From a virus: a stretch of 21,504 nucleotides of DNA. The position numbers and the translations under genes are program-made. Shown here one piece after another: positions 1 to 8,783 of the stretch. The notes beneath the pieces are model-generated. The model was not told the origin of the DNA and ran no database searches. It was given only the letters and a program-made list of their open reading frames with translations. The stretch spans positions 1-21,504 of IMG/VR virus record IMGVR_UViG_3300032242_000494, one strand, 5' to 3'. The stretch's first letter is position 1. The number at the start of each line of letters is the position of its first letter.

Positions 1-1
1 T

Positions 2-2275
2 CGAATAATTGATTTCATTGGCAATGAAATGGACCGTCGTGTTAATAACGCTTCAGACCTCTCTCAAGAAATGGTTGCCGCATTAGGTGAGTATGCTGCA
101 GAGCTTGAATATGCACGTGACGAGCTTGAACGTGGCCCACCCCCTGAAGTGCAACGTGCAAACTTGCCTGCACAAGCGCCTGAGCGAGGTGGTCAAACAA
201 CTGAACGCATCACAACAGCAATTCAAACAGCATTTACACCAAACACAGATAGTCCAACTGTTGATGCTTGGTTAGCACAATATGGCAATGTGTTGGCAGA
301 CCAAATAGTCGAGTTTGAAAATGCAGGAAACAATACGGCTGAAGTTGCAAGTTTAATAGACAATGAAATACGTGGTCAGTTGCATAATCTATTACGTTTA
401 GATGAGCAACAAACAGGTCTTACAAGTGCTGAAAACATGATGGCACGCACTCGTCTTGAAACGGCAATGGGCAATATACGGTTTAACGTTATACCGCCTG
501 AGCGAGGTCTTGAACCGCTTGGTGAATTGCCTAATGACTTCTTTGAGCCTGATGCAACGCATCCAGCAAATCAACGCTACACAATGCAAAGTGCAATTGA
601 CATGGCACAAGAGTTGTTTGAGCAAGAACGAATTGATGCCAATAGCTTTGACATACGAAGTATTGAGGACTCAATTCATGCACTTCGTGAAGGCTTGTTT
701 GATGATGAGCGTATTCGTATGCTATCACCAAGAGAACAAGCATCATTCTCAGAAGATGTAGCATTCCGTTTACAGAACATGCTTGACGAGATGCGTGGTC
801 GACAAACTCAGCCAATGAGCTTAAATATGGCATATAACACAGCCGAAAGCTACTTTAATGAGTTACTAGATGACCTAGGTTCAGACCAGAGGTTTGCTGA
901 TCTTGATGATGACGTCAGAAACACCATGGTTGATGAGCAACAAAGAACAATAGCAGAGCAACTTAGAGAAAGTTTGTCCGATGACGACATCTTGCATGTG
1001 CTAAGACGGTTACGTGAAAATCACCCAATACCACATGAATATACTCAGACACCTGATAACGTATTTGGCATACAAGGTCAAGCATTGCCTAGGTCAAATA
1101 CTGCGCTTGAGCAACATTGGCGCAATAATATTTTTAATGGCACTTTAACTGGCAGGCAAACGCTTACACGTCTTAATAGCATCTTAAATAATACAAATCT
1201 AAGTGTAGGAGGCCTGGAATTATTGCGCAGTGTTGTGAATGATCCAGATTCTCCGCAGTTTAGAGGCACAGACGAAGAGACATTAGATCGATACAATGAT
1301 GATATTGATCGTGCAATCAGACAGCGTAACCCCGATGCCATTTCTGAGCGTGACAGAGTCTTGTATGAAGCGTTCAATGATGTTATAGACAATGCTATTG
1401 AAGAAGGCGCGCCTTTGCCTGACCCTACTGATGGTGAAGCATATGCTCAACTTATTTTAGATGATGAGATAGGTGGTGAGTTTACTGAGCTCACAACTGC
1501 GCAACGTAATCGTGTAGCTGACATTGTTAGACGATATGGTGTGGGGGCTACACTTACACCTGAAGGGCAGCGTTTCTTTGAGCAACCTGCGCAGCCAGTG
1601 CGCCCTGCGCCTGCCACCGCACCATATATGCCTATTTCGGCTGAGGTGCATGCAATGTCTGATCGAGCATTAACAGCTGACATGCCTGGTCAACTTGCTG
1701 TGCACAATATGTTTGAATCGCTTACTAATGTAAATTCGCCTGAAGAGCTTCAGAACATTGTAAGTCTCGTACGATCATATGCAATGGGTAGTTGGGAAGA
1801 CTTTTCACCTGAGCAACGTGAGTGGTTGGCACGTAACATTGAAGAATATATTCGTGACAATACGCCACCTGATACACCACCACCTGAAGGCCATAAGGAC
1901 GGTGGCTTGATTCGTACGTACCAAGCCGGTGGGTCAGTAAATGAGAACATTGATGAGTATGGCGAAGAGAATAATGCGCCATTAGATGACTTTGAGCGTA
2001 TGAAGTTGGAAAGATGGATGTCCAAGCATCCTGAGTTTCATGTAGACTCTAAAGAGTTTAATGATGACAACCCAGACGCTGAACGTGATGATGACATACA
2101 CGTCCCAAAAGCAAGTACTTTTGATGGTAAGCTACAAACACCATGGGATGATGATGAATGGGTGATGAGAAACTACATTCGCAAGCATCATATGGAGATG
2201 TTCGCAAACGGTGGTATAGTACACGAAACCCCGAGCCTAGCGCAAATGCGTGCTGCTCTTATGATGCGGAGTTAA
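2..2275 (+). CDS. Large acidic hypothetical phage protein, 5'-partial
   Basis: I do not recognise this family. The frame is open to the first base of the window, so the first in-frame ATG (position 29) is probably internal and the true start lies upstream. The visible 750 or so residues are rich in Asp, Glu, Asn and Arg and look almost wholly helical, with proline-rich breaks near residues 37-50 and 520-540 (counting from the ATG at 29). There are no cysteine clusters, membrane segments or catalytic motifs that I can name. The C-terminal 130 residues are hydrophilic and carry three Gly-Gly motifs: KDGGLI, QAGGSV and FANGGIV. The gene ends one base before the portal start, and the portal ribosome site (ggag, 2268-2271) lies inside it. 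An internal virion or ejection-type protein, or a large polyvalent protein, would fit the position, but this is inference only. Confidence 0.85.
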   Translation, partial: RIIDFIGNEMDRRVNNASDLSQEMVAALGEYAAELEYARDELERGPPPEVQRANLPAQAPERGGQTTERITTAIQTAFTPNTDSPTVDAWLAQYGNVLADQIVEFENAGNNTAEVASLIDNEIRGQLHNLLRLDEQQTGLTSAENMMARTRLETAMGNIRFNVIPPERGLEPLGELPNDFFEPDATHPANQRYTMQSAIDMAQELFEQERIDANSFDIRSIEDSIHALREGLFDDERIRMLSPREQASFSEDVAFRLQNMLDEMRGRQTQPMSLNMAYNTAESYFNELLDDLGSDQRFADLDDDVRNTMVDEQQRTIAEQLRESLSDDDILHVLRRLRENHPIPHEYTQTPDNVFGIQGQALPRSNTALEQHWRNNIFNGTLTGRQTLTRLNSILNNTNLSVGGLELLRSVVNDPDSPQFRGTDEETLDRYNDDIDRAIRQRNPDAISERDRVLYEAFNDVIDNAIEEGAPLPDPTDGEAYAQLILDDEIGGEFTELTTAQRNRVADIVRRYGVGATLTPEGQRFFEQPAQPVRPAPATAPYMPISAEVHAMSDRALTADMPGQLAVHNMFESLTNVNSPEELQNIVSLVRSYAMGSWEDFSPEQREWLARNIEEYIRDNTPPDTPPPEGHKDGGLIRTYQAGGSVNENIDEYGEENNAPLDDFERMKLERWMSKHPEFHVDSKEFNDDNPDAERDDDIHVPKASTFDGKLQTPWDDDEWVMRNYIRKHHMEMFANGGIVHETPSLAQMRAALMMRS

Positions 2276-2276
2276 T

Positions 2277-4808
2277 ATGGCAACTGAAATGCCGATCCCT
2301 CAAGACTTTGGTCGCTTTGTTGGACCCCAGTCAGATGAACAAGAAGACGTGCCTAATGAGTCAATCTTTGAGTTAACGGGTGGCGACTCAGATATTGAAG
2401 AAATGCCTGACGGCTCGGCCATAGTCAGAGACAAGAATCTAGAAGGCCCAGAGCAAGCACCTGATTTCTATGAGAACTTATCCGAGTCCATGGATAGTTG
2501 GGAGCTGGATAAGCTGGCTCTCAAGTATTTGGATCTTATTGAGAAAGACAAGGAAGCCCGTACTGAACGTGATAAGCAGTATGAAGAAGGCATTCGTCGT
2601 ACGGGTTTAGGCCATGACGCTCCGGGTGGAGCACAATTCCAAGGCGCCAGTAAGGTAGTCCATCCTGTTATGGCTGAGGCTTGTGTGGACTTTGCCTCAC
2701 GAGCCATTAAAGAATTGTTTCCACCTGATGGGCCAGTTAGAACCAAGATCATTGGTGAGGTCACAGACGCTAAGACTGAGAAAGCCGAGCGTAAACGTGA
2801 TTACATGAATTGGCAACTTACCGAGCAAATTGAAGAGTATCGTGATGAGCAGGAACAAATGCTCACCCAACTCCCGTTAGGTGGATCCCAATACCTTAAA
2901 CTTTGGTGGGACGAGGATAAGAAACGCCCTTGCGCCGAGTTTGTTCCCATTGACAACATTTACCTGCCTTTTGCGGCGGGTAACTTCTACACTGCTTCAC
3001 GAGTAACTGAGGTTCAAGACATTACGCAAGAGATGTTTGAGCTTCGTATGGCTACAAACTTGTATCGTGATGTGGAGATTTTTAAGGTATCTCAAGAGCC
3101 TGATGAGACCAAGTCAGAAAAAGCCAACAATAAGATTGAAGGCAAGAAGAGTTCTGAGGATAACATTGACGGCGTCCGCCGTGTGTACCACATCCAGACA
3201 TGGATGAACTTGGATGATGATAAGTTTTCAGGCGGAGATCGTGCGCCTTACGTGCTAATGATTGACGAAACATCACGTGATGTGGTAGGTGTATATCGCA
3301 ATTGGGAAAAGGGCGATGACACCATGGCTAAGCTCGATCATATCATCGAGTTTAAGTTCATTCCATGGCGTGGTGCATATGCTATTGGCCTTCCACACTT
3401 AATTGGGGGCTTGGCTGCAGCATTGACCGGTGCTCTTCGTGCTTTGCTTGACAGCGCGCATATCAATAATGCGCCAACTATGCTCAAGTTGAAAGGTGCT
3501 AAGATCAGCGGGCAAAGCACAAGCATCGAGCCAACACAGATTGCTGAGATTGAAGGCGCACCGGGTGTGGATGACGTTCGCAAGATCGCAATGCCTATCC
3601 CGTTTAACCCGCCCTCACCGATTTTGTTCCAAATGTTGGGCTGGCTTACAGATCAAGCCAAAGGTGTGGTCACTACTGCCGAAGAAAAGATTGCAGACGT
3701 CACAAGCAATGCACCGGTTGGTACTACACAAGCACTAATTGAGCAAGGCTCAGCGGTCTTTAGTTCAATCCATGCACGATTGCACACTAGCCAAGCACGA
3801 GTTTTGAAAGTTTTGGCCCGTTTGAACCGCTGGTACTTGGATGAGCAGGCCAAGGGTGAGATTGTCCGTGATATTCCTATCGTATCTACAGATTTTGATA
3901 GCAATACAGACGTTGTACCGGTTTCAGACCCACATATATTCGCGGAGTCACAACGTTATGCACAGATCCAGACTCTTGCCACACGAGCACAAGCCAATCC
4001 TGATCTCTATAATCGATTGGCTGTGGAAAAACGGATTCTTAAGCAAATCAAGCTTCCCGACGTCAATGAAGTTCTCCCTGACCCGCAAGATGTGAAAGAT
4101 ATGAACCCAGCTTTGGAGAATGTGTCCATGGCTTTAGGCAAACCTGCAGGCGCTTACCCCGCGCAGGATCATATTGCACATATGCTTACGCATCTTAGCT
4201 ATGGACTTGATCCTTTGTTAGGCGCCAGCCCAATTATGGCGCCTACATTCATACCACAGTGTCTTGAGCATGTAAAACAGCATTTGAACTTATGGTACCT
4301 TAACCAAATAGATACGTATGGCTCTGTGGCCCTCAAGAAGCCTCTGGATATCTATAAAGTAGCATCAATTACTCAAGAAGCGCAAAAGCTTATTGCCGGT
4401 GCATCACAACACGTTCATCAAGACAGTCAAGAACAAATGGCGCAGATTGGACAAACGGTCATGAAGATGATAGGGCAGTTGCAGCAGATGAAGCAACAGC
4501 AACAACCACAAGACCCCGCTGTTCAAGCTTTGGTACAAACACAAATGGCTGAGACACAGCGCAGAGCAGCACGTGATCAAGCAGAAATGCAACTTAAGGG
4601 TCAGCAATTACAAATTGATGCTACTTTGGAAACGCAAAAAATGCAAAGTGAAAGTCTACAGGCTACTGAGAAGAACCTTACGGACGAAAGAATTAAGTCG
4701 GCTGAGATTACGCGTGACGCCGCCCAACTGCAACATGAGCAACTGCAGACGGTCATCGATGCTCAAAATCAACTGCAATCTAACATTGGAGGACAAACAA
4801 ATGTCTGA
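2277..4808 (+). CDS. Portal protein (P22-like, podovirus type)
   Basis: The portal forms the dodecameric ring at one head vertex through which the terminase pumps DNA and to which the tail attaches. The 843-residue product has an acidic N-terminal 70 residues, then a helical region with the conserved block GASKVVHPVMAEACVDFA (residues 123-140) followed by RAIKELFPP, a signature I associate with large podovirus portals. The middle holds mixed alpha/beta sequence with many Trp and Pro. Roughly residues 700-843 are a long Gln-rich coiled coil that could form a C-terminal barrel as in P22 gp1. The protein is longer than P22 portal (about 725 residues). The start ATG at 2277 follows ggag at 2268-2271. 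The stop codon overlaps the start of the next gene. Position just before scaffold and capsid genes supports the call. Confidence 0.88.
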   Translation: MATEMPIPQDFGRFVGPQSDEQEDVPNESIFELTGGDSDIEEMPDGSAIVRDKNLEGPEQAPDFYENLSESMDSWELDKLALKYLDLIEKDKEARTERDKQYEEGIRRTGLGHDAPGGAQFQGASKVVHPVMAEACVDFASRAIKELFPPDGPVRTKIIGEVTDAKTEKAERKRDYMNWQLTEQIEEYRDEQEQMLTQLPLGGSQYLKLWWDEDKKRPCAEFVPIDNIYLPFAAGNFYTASRVTEVQDITQEMFELRMATNLYRDVEIFKVSQEPDETKSEKANNKIEGKKSSEDNIDGVRRVYHIQTWMNLDDDKFSGGDRAPYVLMIDETSRDVVGVYRNWEKGDDTMAKLDHIIEFKFIPWRGAYAIGLPHLIGGLAAALTGALRALLDSAHINNAPTMLKLKGAKISGQSTSIEPTQIAEIEGAPGVDDVRKIAMPIPFNPPSPILFQMLGWLTDQAKGVVTTAEEKIADVTSNAPVGTTQALIEQGSAVFSSIHARLHTSQARVLKVLARLNRWYLDEQAKGEIVRDIPIVSTDFDSNTDVVPVSDPHIFAESQRYAQIQTLATRAQANPDLYNRLAVEKRILKQIKLPDVNEVLPDPQDVKDMNPALENVSMALGKPAGAYPAQDHIAHMLTHLSYGLDPLLGASPIMAPTFIPQCLEHVKQHLNLWYLNQIDTYGSVALKKPLDIYKVASITQEAQKLIAGASQHVHQDSQEQMAQIGQTVMKMIGQLQQMKQQQQPQDPAVQALVQTQMAETQRRAARDQAEMQLKGQQLQIDATLETQKMQSESLQATEKNLTDERIKSAEITRDAAQLQHEQLQTVIDAQNQLQSNIGGQTNV
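4788..4793 (+). promoter_or_regulatory. Ribosome binding site ggagga for the 4801 gene
   Basis: The sequence ggagga lies seven bases before the ATG at 4801, inside the end of the portal gene. It decides that start against an upstream in-frame ATG at 4573. The extension from 4573 would run through portal coding sequence and has a shadow-like Arg/Lys/Leu composition. Confidence 0.7.
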
Positions 4809-5085
4809 AGCAATTAATGCGCATAAAAAAATGGCAATGGGTATTACCGAGGGTAATGTCATGAAAAAAGGCGGCAAAGTTCAAAAGTATGCCATGGGTG
4901 GTAAAGTAATGTCCGAAGGCGGAGTAGCAAACCTACCTGCAATGGGTGACAAACGAAACACTGGTGTTGACTTTAATGCCGGCAAGTCAAAGATTGCTAC
5001 CATGAAAAAAGGTGGCATGGCAAAAGGCCCAGGCTTGATGATTGCTATTGCGATGCCTAAAAAGTCATCTGGTCGAGGACGCTAA
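4801..5085 (+). CDS. Small basic Gly/Lys-rich protein with Gly-Gly motifs
   Basis: The 94-residue protein has no recognised fold or function. It is rich in Lys, Gly, Met and Ala. It carries MKKGGKV, AMGGKV, SEGGVA and MKKGGMA, so nearly the whole chain consists of short basic Gly-Gly segments. The C-terminus is very basic (PKKSSGRGR). The first of these motifs closely resembles LKKGGSV...AMGGI in the basic protein at 9855-10322, suggesting related or co-functioning proteins. The start at 4801 is set by a ggagga ribosome site. The gene overlaps the portal by 8 bp and the next gene by 1 bp (TAATG), so translation of the three is probably coupled. A small head-interior or portal-associated protein is possible, but that is position-based inference. 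Confidence 0.75.
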   Translation: MSEAINAHKKMAMGITEGNVMKKGGKVQKYAMGGKVMSEGGVANLPAMGDKRNTGVDFNAGKSKIATMKKGGMAKGPGLMIAIAMPKKSSGRGR

Positions 5086-5270
5086 TGCGCGTCAGCGATC
5101 TCATCGCCCGTATTAAAGTTGAGCAGGCCCAAATTACTACAGTTCTACAAGCTGGAACTTCAGTCAATTTTGAGTCTTATCAACGCTTAGTCGGGCACTA
5201 CCAAGGCTTGGATGAAGCTTTGAATATTATCAACCAACTTCTAAATGAGGATGACCAAGATGTCGAATGA
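5085..5270 (+). CDS. Small helical phage protein, function unknown
   Basis: The 61-residue protein looks like two amphipathic helices separated by a short link (SVNFESYQRLVGHYQGLDEA), with an acidic tail (NEDDQDVE). Small proteins of this pattern, with a 'FE-YQ-LVG' segment between two helices, occur near portal genes in aquatic phages as far as I recall, and none has a role I know. The start overlaps the previous stop by one base (TAATG), a typical translational coupling arrangement. The 3' end overlaps the co-chaperonin gene by 11 bp. No cysteines, signal peptide or membrane segment are present. Confidence 0.72.
   Translation: MRVSDLIARIKVEQAQITTVLQAGTSVNFESYQRLVGHYQGLDEALNIINQLLNEDDQDVE
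5247..5250 (+). promoter_or_regulatory. Ribosome binding site gagg for the co-chaperonin gene
   Basis: Three in-frame ATG codons lie at 5245, 5251 and 5260. The gagg motif at 5247-5250 is nine bases from the ATG at 5260, but would overlap or abut the other two. This favours 5260 and gives a product beginning MSNDIEQ. Confidence 0.55.
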
Positions 5271-5682
5271 TATCGAGCAAACGCTTGCAGAAGCGTTTCC
5301 AACTGTAGATCCACTAATGGCACCATATGGTGCGCGTATCCTTGTGCAGCTTCGTGCTGTCAAAGATAAAGTAACTGCTTCAGGAATTTACATTCCCGAG
5401 GAAACTAAAGAGACCGAGAAATGGAATACCATGATCGGCAAAGTGATTGCTATCGGACCCTTGGCTTTTCGCAAACGTGAAAGCATGGAACCATGGCCCG
5501 AAGGGGCTTGGGCTCAAGTAGGTGAATACGTGAGAGTTCCTAAATGGGGTGGCGATCGCTGGGAAATTGACTTTACGGATGAGAAAGGCATAGCAGGCAA
5601 ATGCTTGTTTACGTTTTTCAATGACCATGAGTTGATTGGCAAAGTCACGGGTGATCCTCGTGACATTAAAGCGTTTATCTAA
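5260..5682 (+). CDS. GroES-like co-chaperonin (phage-encoded)
   Basis: The 140-residue protein matches the GroES/Cpn10 fold pattern. A first strand (GARILVQLRAVKDKV, from residue 24) leads into a mobile-loop-like segment (TASGIYIPEETKE) with the hydrophobic tripeptide IYI at residues 43-45, where GroES has IVL for binding GroEL. Next come GKVIAIGP (like GEVLAVG), VGEYVRVPKWGG (like VGDIVIFNDG) and a final strand region, CLFTFFNDHELIGKV. It is longer than bacterial GroES (about 97 residues) and phage T4 gp31 (111 residues), mainly because of insertions near residues 68-88 and 100-115. T4 gp31 replaces GroES so that host GroEL can fold the T4 major capsid protein. The position between portal and capsid genes suggests the same role. 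Expression is probably coupled to the upstream gene by the 11 bp overlap. Confidence 0.85.
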   Translation: MSNDIEQTLAEAFPTVDPLMAPYGARILVQLRAVKDKVTASGIYIPEETKETEKWNTMIGKVIAIGPLAFRKRESMEPWPEGAWAQVGEYVRVPKWGGDRWEIDFTDEKGIAGKCLFTFFNDHELIGKVTGDPRDIKAFI

Positions 5683-5703
5683 GTTTTTGAAAGGAAAACT
5701 GCA

Positions 5704-6681
5704 ATGACACCAACTGAAAAGGCAGAAATGCATGTTGATGAGAACCAAGACGGCTCTGCCGTAGTTCAACTCTCTGCAGATCAATCGCCAAATGATATTG
5801 ATGACGACCATGATGAAGGTGATAACACACCTGAAACTGCGTCAAACGTAGATGATGGTGAAGACCAAGGCGTAAGCCCTGATCGTGAGGCAATTCGTGC
5901 CGCTCGTCGTGAAGAACGCCAGCTTAAGAAGCATCTTCATCGTGAAAAGGCTCGAGAGTCTAATCATCTAATCTCTGCCTTGCGTAAACAGAACCAAGCA
6001 TTGGCTGAGCGCATTGCAATTGTTGAGAAGCATACATCAGGTGCCGAGCTTGCACGTGTAGACAAGGCAATTGAAGATGCCAGTGTACAGGTTGAGTTTG
6101 CCAAGATGAAGATGCAAGAGTCAGTGAACTCACGTAATGGTGCGGAGTTAACAAAGGCACAAGAACTCTGGTTTGACTCACGCCGTAAGCTTGAGTCTTT
6201 GCAGATGATGAAAGACACTGCCACTCGTAGCACTCAACAATCACAACAGAATATACCCGATCCAGTTGTGCAAAAAATGGCATCAGACTGGGTCGAACGT
6301 AATCCTTGGTATGACCCACAAGGTAAGAACATTGAGTCCAGTATTGCGCAAAAGATTGACAAGCAACTTCATGAAGAAGGCTTTGATCCTGTTTCTGAAG
6401 ATTACTGGGAAGAACTCGATGGCCGTATGCAAAAATATTTACCGGATTCTAAAAGCCGTGTATATAATGCACCCACTGGTCAAACAGAAAGGCGCCGTTC
6501 AACGATGACGAGCTCAGGACGTGATAGCATGCCATCCGCAAAGCCGGGCGAGTTTATACTCAGCCCCGACCGCGTTGCTGCGATGAAAGAAGGCGGTTTG
6601 TGGGATAACCCAAAACTGCGTCAAAAAGCTATCGACAACTACCGTTCATGGGATCGTAACAATCGTAATCAAAGGAGCTAA
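5704..6681 (+). CDS. Probable capsid scaffolding protein
   Basis: Scaffolding proteins guide capsid protein into a procapsid and then leave or are degraded. The 325-residue product has the typical layout. The N-terminus is acidic and disordered (about residues 10-60, many Asp/Glu). A long charged coiled coil follows (about 62-175). A Trp-containing segment (SDWVERNPWYDP, 194-205) and a basic Ser/Arg-rich linker precede a short C-terminal helix region, EFILSPDRVAAMKEGGLWDN (283-302). The C-terminal end of scaffolds often binds capsid protein. Start ATG 5704 follows aaagga at 5690-5695. It lies directly upstream of two head genes and the capsid gene, the usual scaffold position. I see no protease motif, so maturation proteolysis is not evident here. 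Confidence 0.8.
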   Translation: MTPTEKAEMHVDENQDGSAVVQLSADQSPNDIDDDHDEGDNTPETASNVDDGEDQGVSPDREAIRAARREERQLKKHLHREKARESNHLISALRKQNQALAERIAIVEKHTSGAELARVDKAIEDASVQVEFAKMKMQESVNSRNGAELTKAQELWFDSRRKLESLQMMKDTATRSTQQSQQNIPDPVVQKMASDWVERNPWYDPQGKNIESSIAQKIDKQLHEEGFDPVSEDYWEELDGRMQKYLPDSKSRVYNAPTGQTERRRSTMTSSGRDSMPSAKPGEFILSPDRVAAMKEGGLWDNPKLRQKAIDNYRSWDRNNRNQRS

Positions 6682-6683
6682 TT

Positions 6684-7217
6684 ATGGATGACCGTTTAAA
6701 GAAAAATGTAAATGCTGGTCGCGAATCTCGTGCGCGTGAAGACGCCTCTCGTCGCGGCCCTGAAGAACATATGGTTTCTTCCGAGGAACGTCGCAGAATG
6801 TTCCGCTCGGAGTGGCTTCAAGAAGCGCTTCCGACTCCACCCCCTATAAAGGGGTTTCACCTGTGCTGGTTATCTACAACTAACCAATATGATCCTATCC
6901 ATAAACGTATGCGCATGGGCTATGAACCTGTAAAAGCTGAAGATCTAGAAGGCTTTGAACAATACAAGGTGAAAGCTGGCGAACATGCGGGATTCGTATC
7001 CTGTAACGAAATGGTTCTCTATAAGATGCCTGAGGAAATTTTCCAAGAGATTATGGCCGAAATGCATCACTATGCTCCTATGGATGAGCAAGAGAAAATT
7101 AAAGTACAACAGGATCAATTGATTGAAGCTTCTCGCGACAGTCATGGGCGCTCATTGGTGCAAGTTGAAAATGCCAGTCTATCATCTGATCGAAGTGTCA
7201 AAGCACCTCTTTTTTAA
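6684..7217 (+). CDS. Conserved phage head-module protein, function unknown
   Basis: The 177-residue protein starts with a very basic, Arg-rich 45 residues. A compact middle follows with the block CWLSTTNQYDPIHKRMRMGY (61-80), and a helical C-terminal half (EEIFQEIMAEMHHY...). I have a sense that this block is conserved in proteins lying between scaffold and capsid genes of aquatic phages, but no function is known to me. A single Cys at residue 61 and another near 110 do not form a zinc site. The ATG follows aaaggag at 6671-6677, two bases after the scaffold stop. A minor head protein or assembly factor is the most natural reading of the context. Confidence 0.75.
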   Translation: MDDRLKKNVNAGRESRAREDASRRGPEEHMVSSEERRRMFRSEWLQEALPTPPPIKGFHLCWLSTTNQYDPIHKRMRMGYEPVKAEDLEGFEQYKVKAGEHAGFVSCNEMVLYKMPEEIFQEIMAEMHHYAPMDEQEKIKVQQDQLIEASRDSHGRSLVQVENASLSSDRSVKAPLF

Positions 7218-7226
7218 GGAGCCTCT

Positions 7227-7841
7227 ATGAGTGCAACATCTGCTCCGTTCGGCTTACGTCCTGCGTTCCATCCTTCTGGTTTGGATCGTGCTCAGGCGCT
7301 GGCTGGCGGTATCGTCTCTGGTTATGCCACAGACATTTTAAAAGGCGCACCTGTGCGCTACAATAGCACTGCCGGCACATCTGTCGCCGCTGGTACTATT
7401 ACAAACGCTGCTGCTAGTGGCGCTTGGTCCGGTGCTTTTGCCGGTGTGGAATGGACTGATACAACAGGCCGTCGTCGTGTAAGTAACTACTGGCCTGCCA
7501 GTACTGCGTATACAACCGGTTCATGTATCGCTTATTTCTACAACGATGCAAACATCGTTTATGAAATCCAAACTGACGCAACTATTGCTCAAACTTCTTT
7601 GGGTGGCGAATACAACTTCAGTGCAAACACTGGCTTTACCGTAACTTCTGGCTCAAATACAACTGGCTTGTCAACGACAGGTTTAGGTGTATCTACAGCT
7701 GTGGCTGATGGTTCACAAGGTAGTATGCGTGTAGTTGATATTGCACCATACCCTGATAACAACTGGGGTGACTCCTATGTTATCGTTCGCGTTGTCAATG
7801 CACGTTCTCAGTACTTCGGTTCTGTGACTGCGATCGTTTAA
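7227..7841 (+). CDS. Virion structural protein, head decoration candidate
   Basis: The 204-residue protein is rich in Thr, Ser, Gly and Ala with alternating hydrophobic residues, as in beta-sandwich virion proteins. It opens with SAPFGLRPAFHPSG (residues 5-18), an opening I associate with small structural proteins encoded next to capsid genes, and it continues with SGYATDILKGAPV, a strand-turn-strand region. There are no cysteines or membrane segments apart from a single Cys near residue 104. The start follows aaggag at 7216-7221. Sitting 16 bp before the major capsid gene, in the position where small head-stabilising proteins are often encoded, it may coat the capsid surface. A minor head protein is the main alternative. 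Confidence 0.72.
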   Translation: MSATSAPFGLRPAFHPSGLDRAQALAGGIVSGYATDILKGAPVRYNSTAGTSVAAGTITNAAASGAWSGAFAGVEWTDTTGRRRVSNYWPASTAYTTGSCIAYFYNDANIVYEIQTDATIAQTSLGGEYNFSANTGFTVTSGSNTTGLSTTGLGVSTAVADGSQGSMRVVDIAPYPDNNWGDSYVIVRVVNARSQYFGSVTAIV

Positions 7842-7857
7842 TAGAAAGGAGTAAGCA

Positions 7858-8772
7858 ATGGCCGCTCCAATGCGCAGTACGGACTTTAGAAGTATTGTTG
7901 AACCAATTCTCAACGAAGCTTTCGATGGAGTCTATGACCAACGTGCCGATGAATGGTCCACGGTTTTCCGTGAACAAACAGGCATTCCACGTAACTACCA
8001 TGAAGAACCCGTCTTGTATGGTTTCGGTGCAGCGCCTCAGTTACCTGATGGCTCACCCGTTACCTATCAACAAGGTGGCGTACTCTTCTTACAACGCTAT
8101 GTCTACCAAGTCTTCGGTCTTGCTTTTGCATTGACCAAAGTGTTGGTTGAAGATGGCGATCACATCCGTTTGGGTCAAGTTTATGCCAAGCACTTGGCAC
8201 AATCTTTGGTGGAAACTAAAGAATTGCTGTGTGCTAACATCTTGAACCGCGCCTTCAACAGCTCGTATGTTGGTGGTGATGGCGTGTCGCTAATTAGCAC
8301 AGCGCACCCAATCGTAAGTGGTACAGTGTCTAATCAACTAAGCACTGCAGCTAACTTATCACAAACGTCACTCGAGCAAATGCTTATCCAAATCCGTCAG
8401 GCTGTGGATAACAACGGTAAGAAGATTCGTTTACAACCTACTAAACTTGTCGTTGCCCCCGGTAACGTTTTCCAAGCTGAAGTATTGTTGAAATCAGTCT
8501 TACGTACCGGAACCGCTAACAACGACATCAACCCAATTAAATCAATTGGTTTGTTGCCTGAAGGCGCTTCGGTAATTTCTCGTTTGACTTCTGCTACTAA
8601 CTGGTGGGTTGAAACCGATGCACCAGAAGGTATGAAGCTGTTGATGCGTCGCGGCTTAGAGAAGACTATGGAAGGTGACTTCGAAACTGATAGCATGCGC
8701 TATAAGGCTACCGAACGTTACATCCCAGGTTGGACTGATTGGCGTGCCATGTACGGCACACCTGGCGTTTAA
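7858..8772 (+). CDS. Major capsid protein
   Basis: This 304-residue protein should form the icosahedral shell. Its features fit an HK97-fold capsid protein, perhaps nearest the Mu gpT-like group. An N-terminal helical arm leads to an extended-loop-like stretch around residues 50-80 ([11 protein letters not shown]...TYQQGG). A long spine helix with charged residues follows (about 98-135), then the ISTAHP motif (146-151), a second helix (about 170-185) and a C-terminal beta region ending with [10 protein letters not shown]. It follows scaffold and decoration-type genes, has the strongest ribosome site of the region (aaaggag, 7845-7851), and is followed at once by a strong terminator, as expected for the most highly expressed virion gene. 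I see no N-terminal propeptide or fused protease. Confidence 0.87.
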   Translation: MAAPMRSTDFRSIVEPILNEAFDGVYDQRADEWSTVFREQTGIPRNYHEEPVLYGFGAAPQLPDGSPVTYQQGGVLFLQRYVYQVFGLAFALTKVLVEDGDHIRLGQVYAKHLAQSLVETKELLCANILNRAFNSSYVGGDGVSLISTAHPIVSGTVSNQLSTAANLSQTSLEQMLIQIRQAVDNNGKKIRLQPTKLVVAPGNVFQAEVLLKSVLRTGTANNDINPIKSIGLLPEGASVISRLTSATNWWVETDAPEGMKLLMRRGLEKTMEGDFETDSMRYKATERYIPGWTDWRAMYGTPGV

Positions 8773-8783
8773 GCCACCAAGTA

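Noticed and set aside
4221-4243. Inverted repeat ggcgcca...tggcgcc
   Set aside because: It lies within the portal coding sequence with no T tract, and the paired segments encode ordinary Gly-Ala and Ala residues. Probably chance.
4573-4800. N-terminal extension of the 4801 gene
   Set aside because: It lies wholly inside the portal coding sequence and has a shadow-frame composition. The ggagga at 4788 marks the later start.
5380-5811. Minus-strand 143-codon frame
   Set aside because: It lies opposite the well-supported co-chaperonin and scaffold genes. It has no ribosome site and all other genes are on the + strand.
6840-6857. Possible hairpin cccc-tataaa-gggg
   Set aside because: The stem is only four to five pairs with three T residues after it, inside the 6684 gene. 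Too weak for a terminator.
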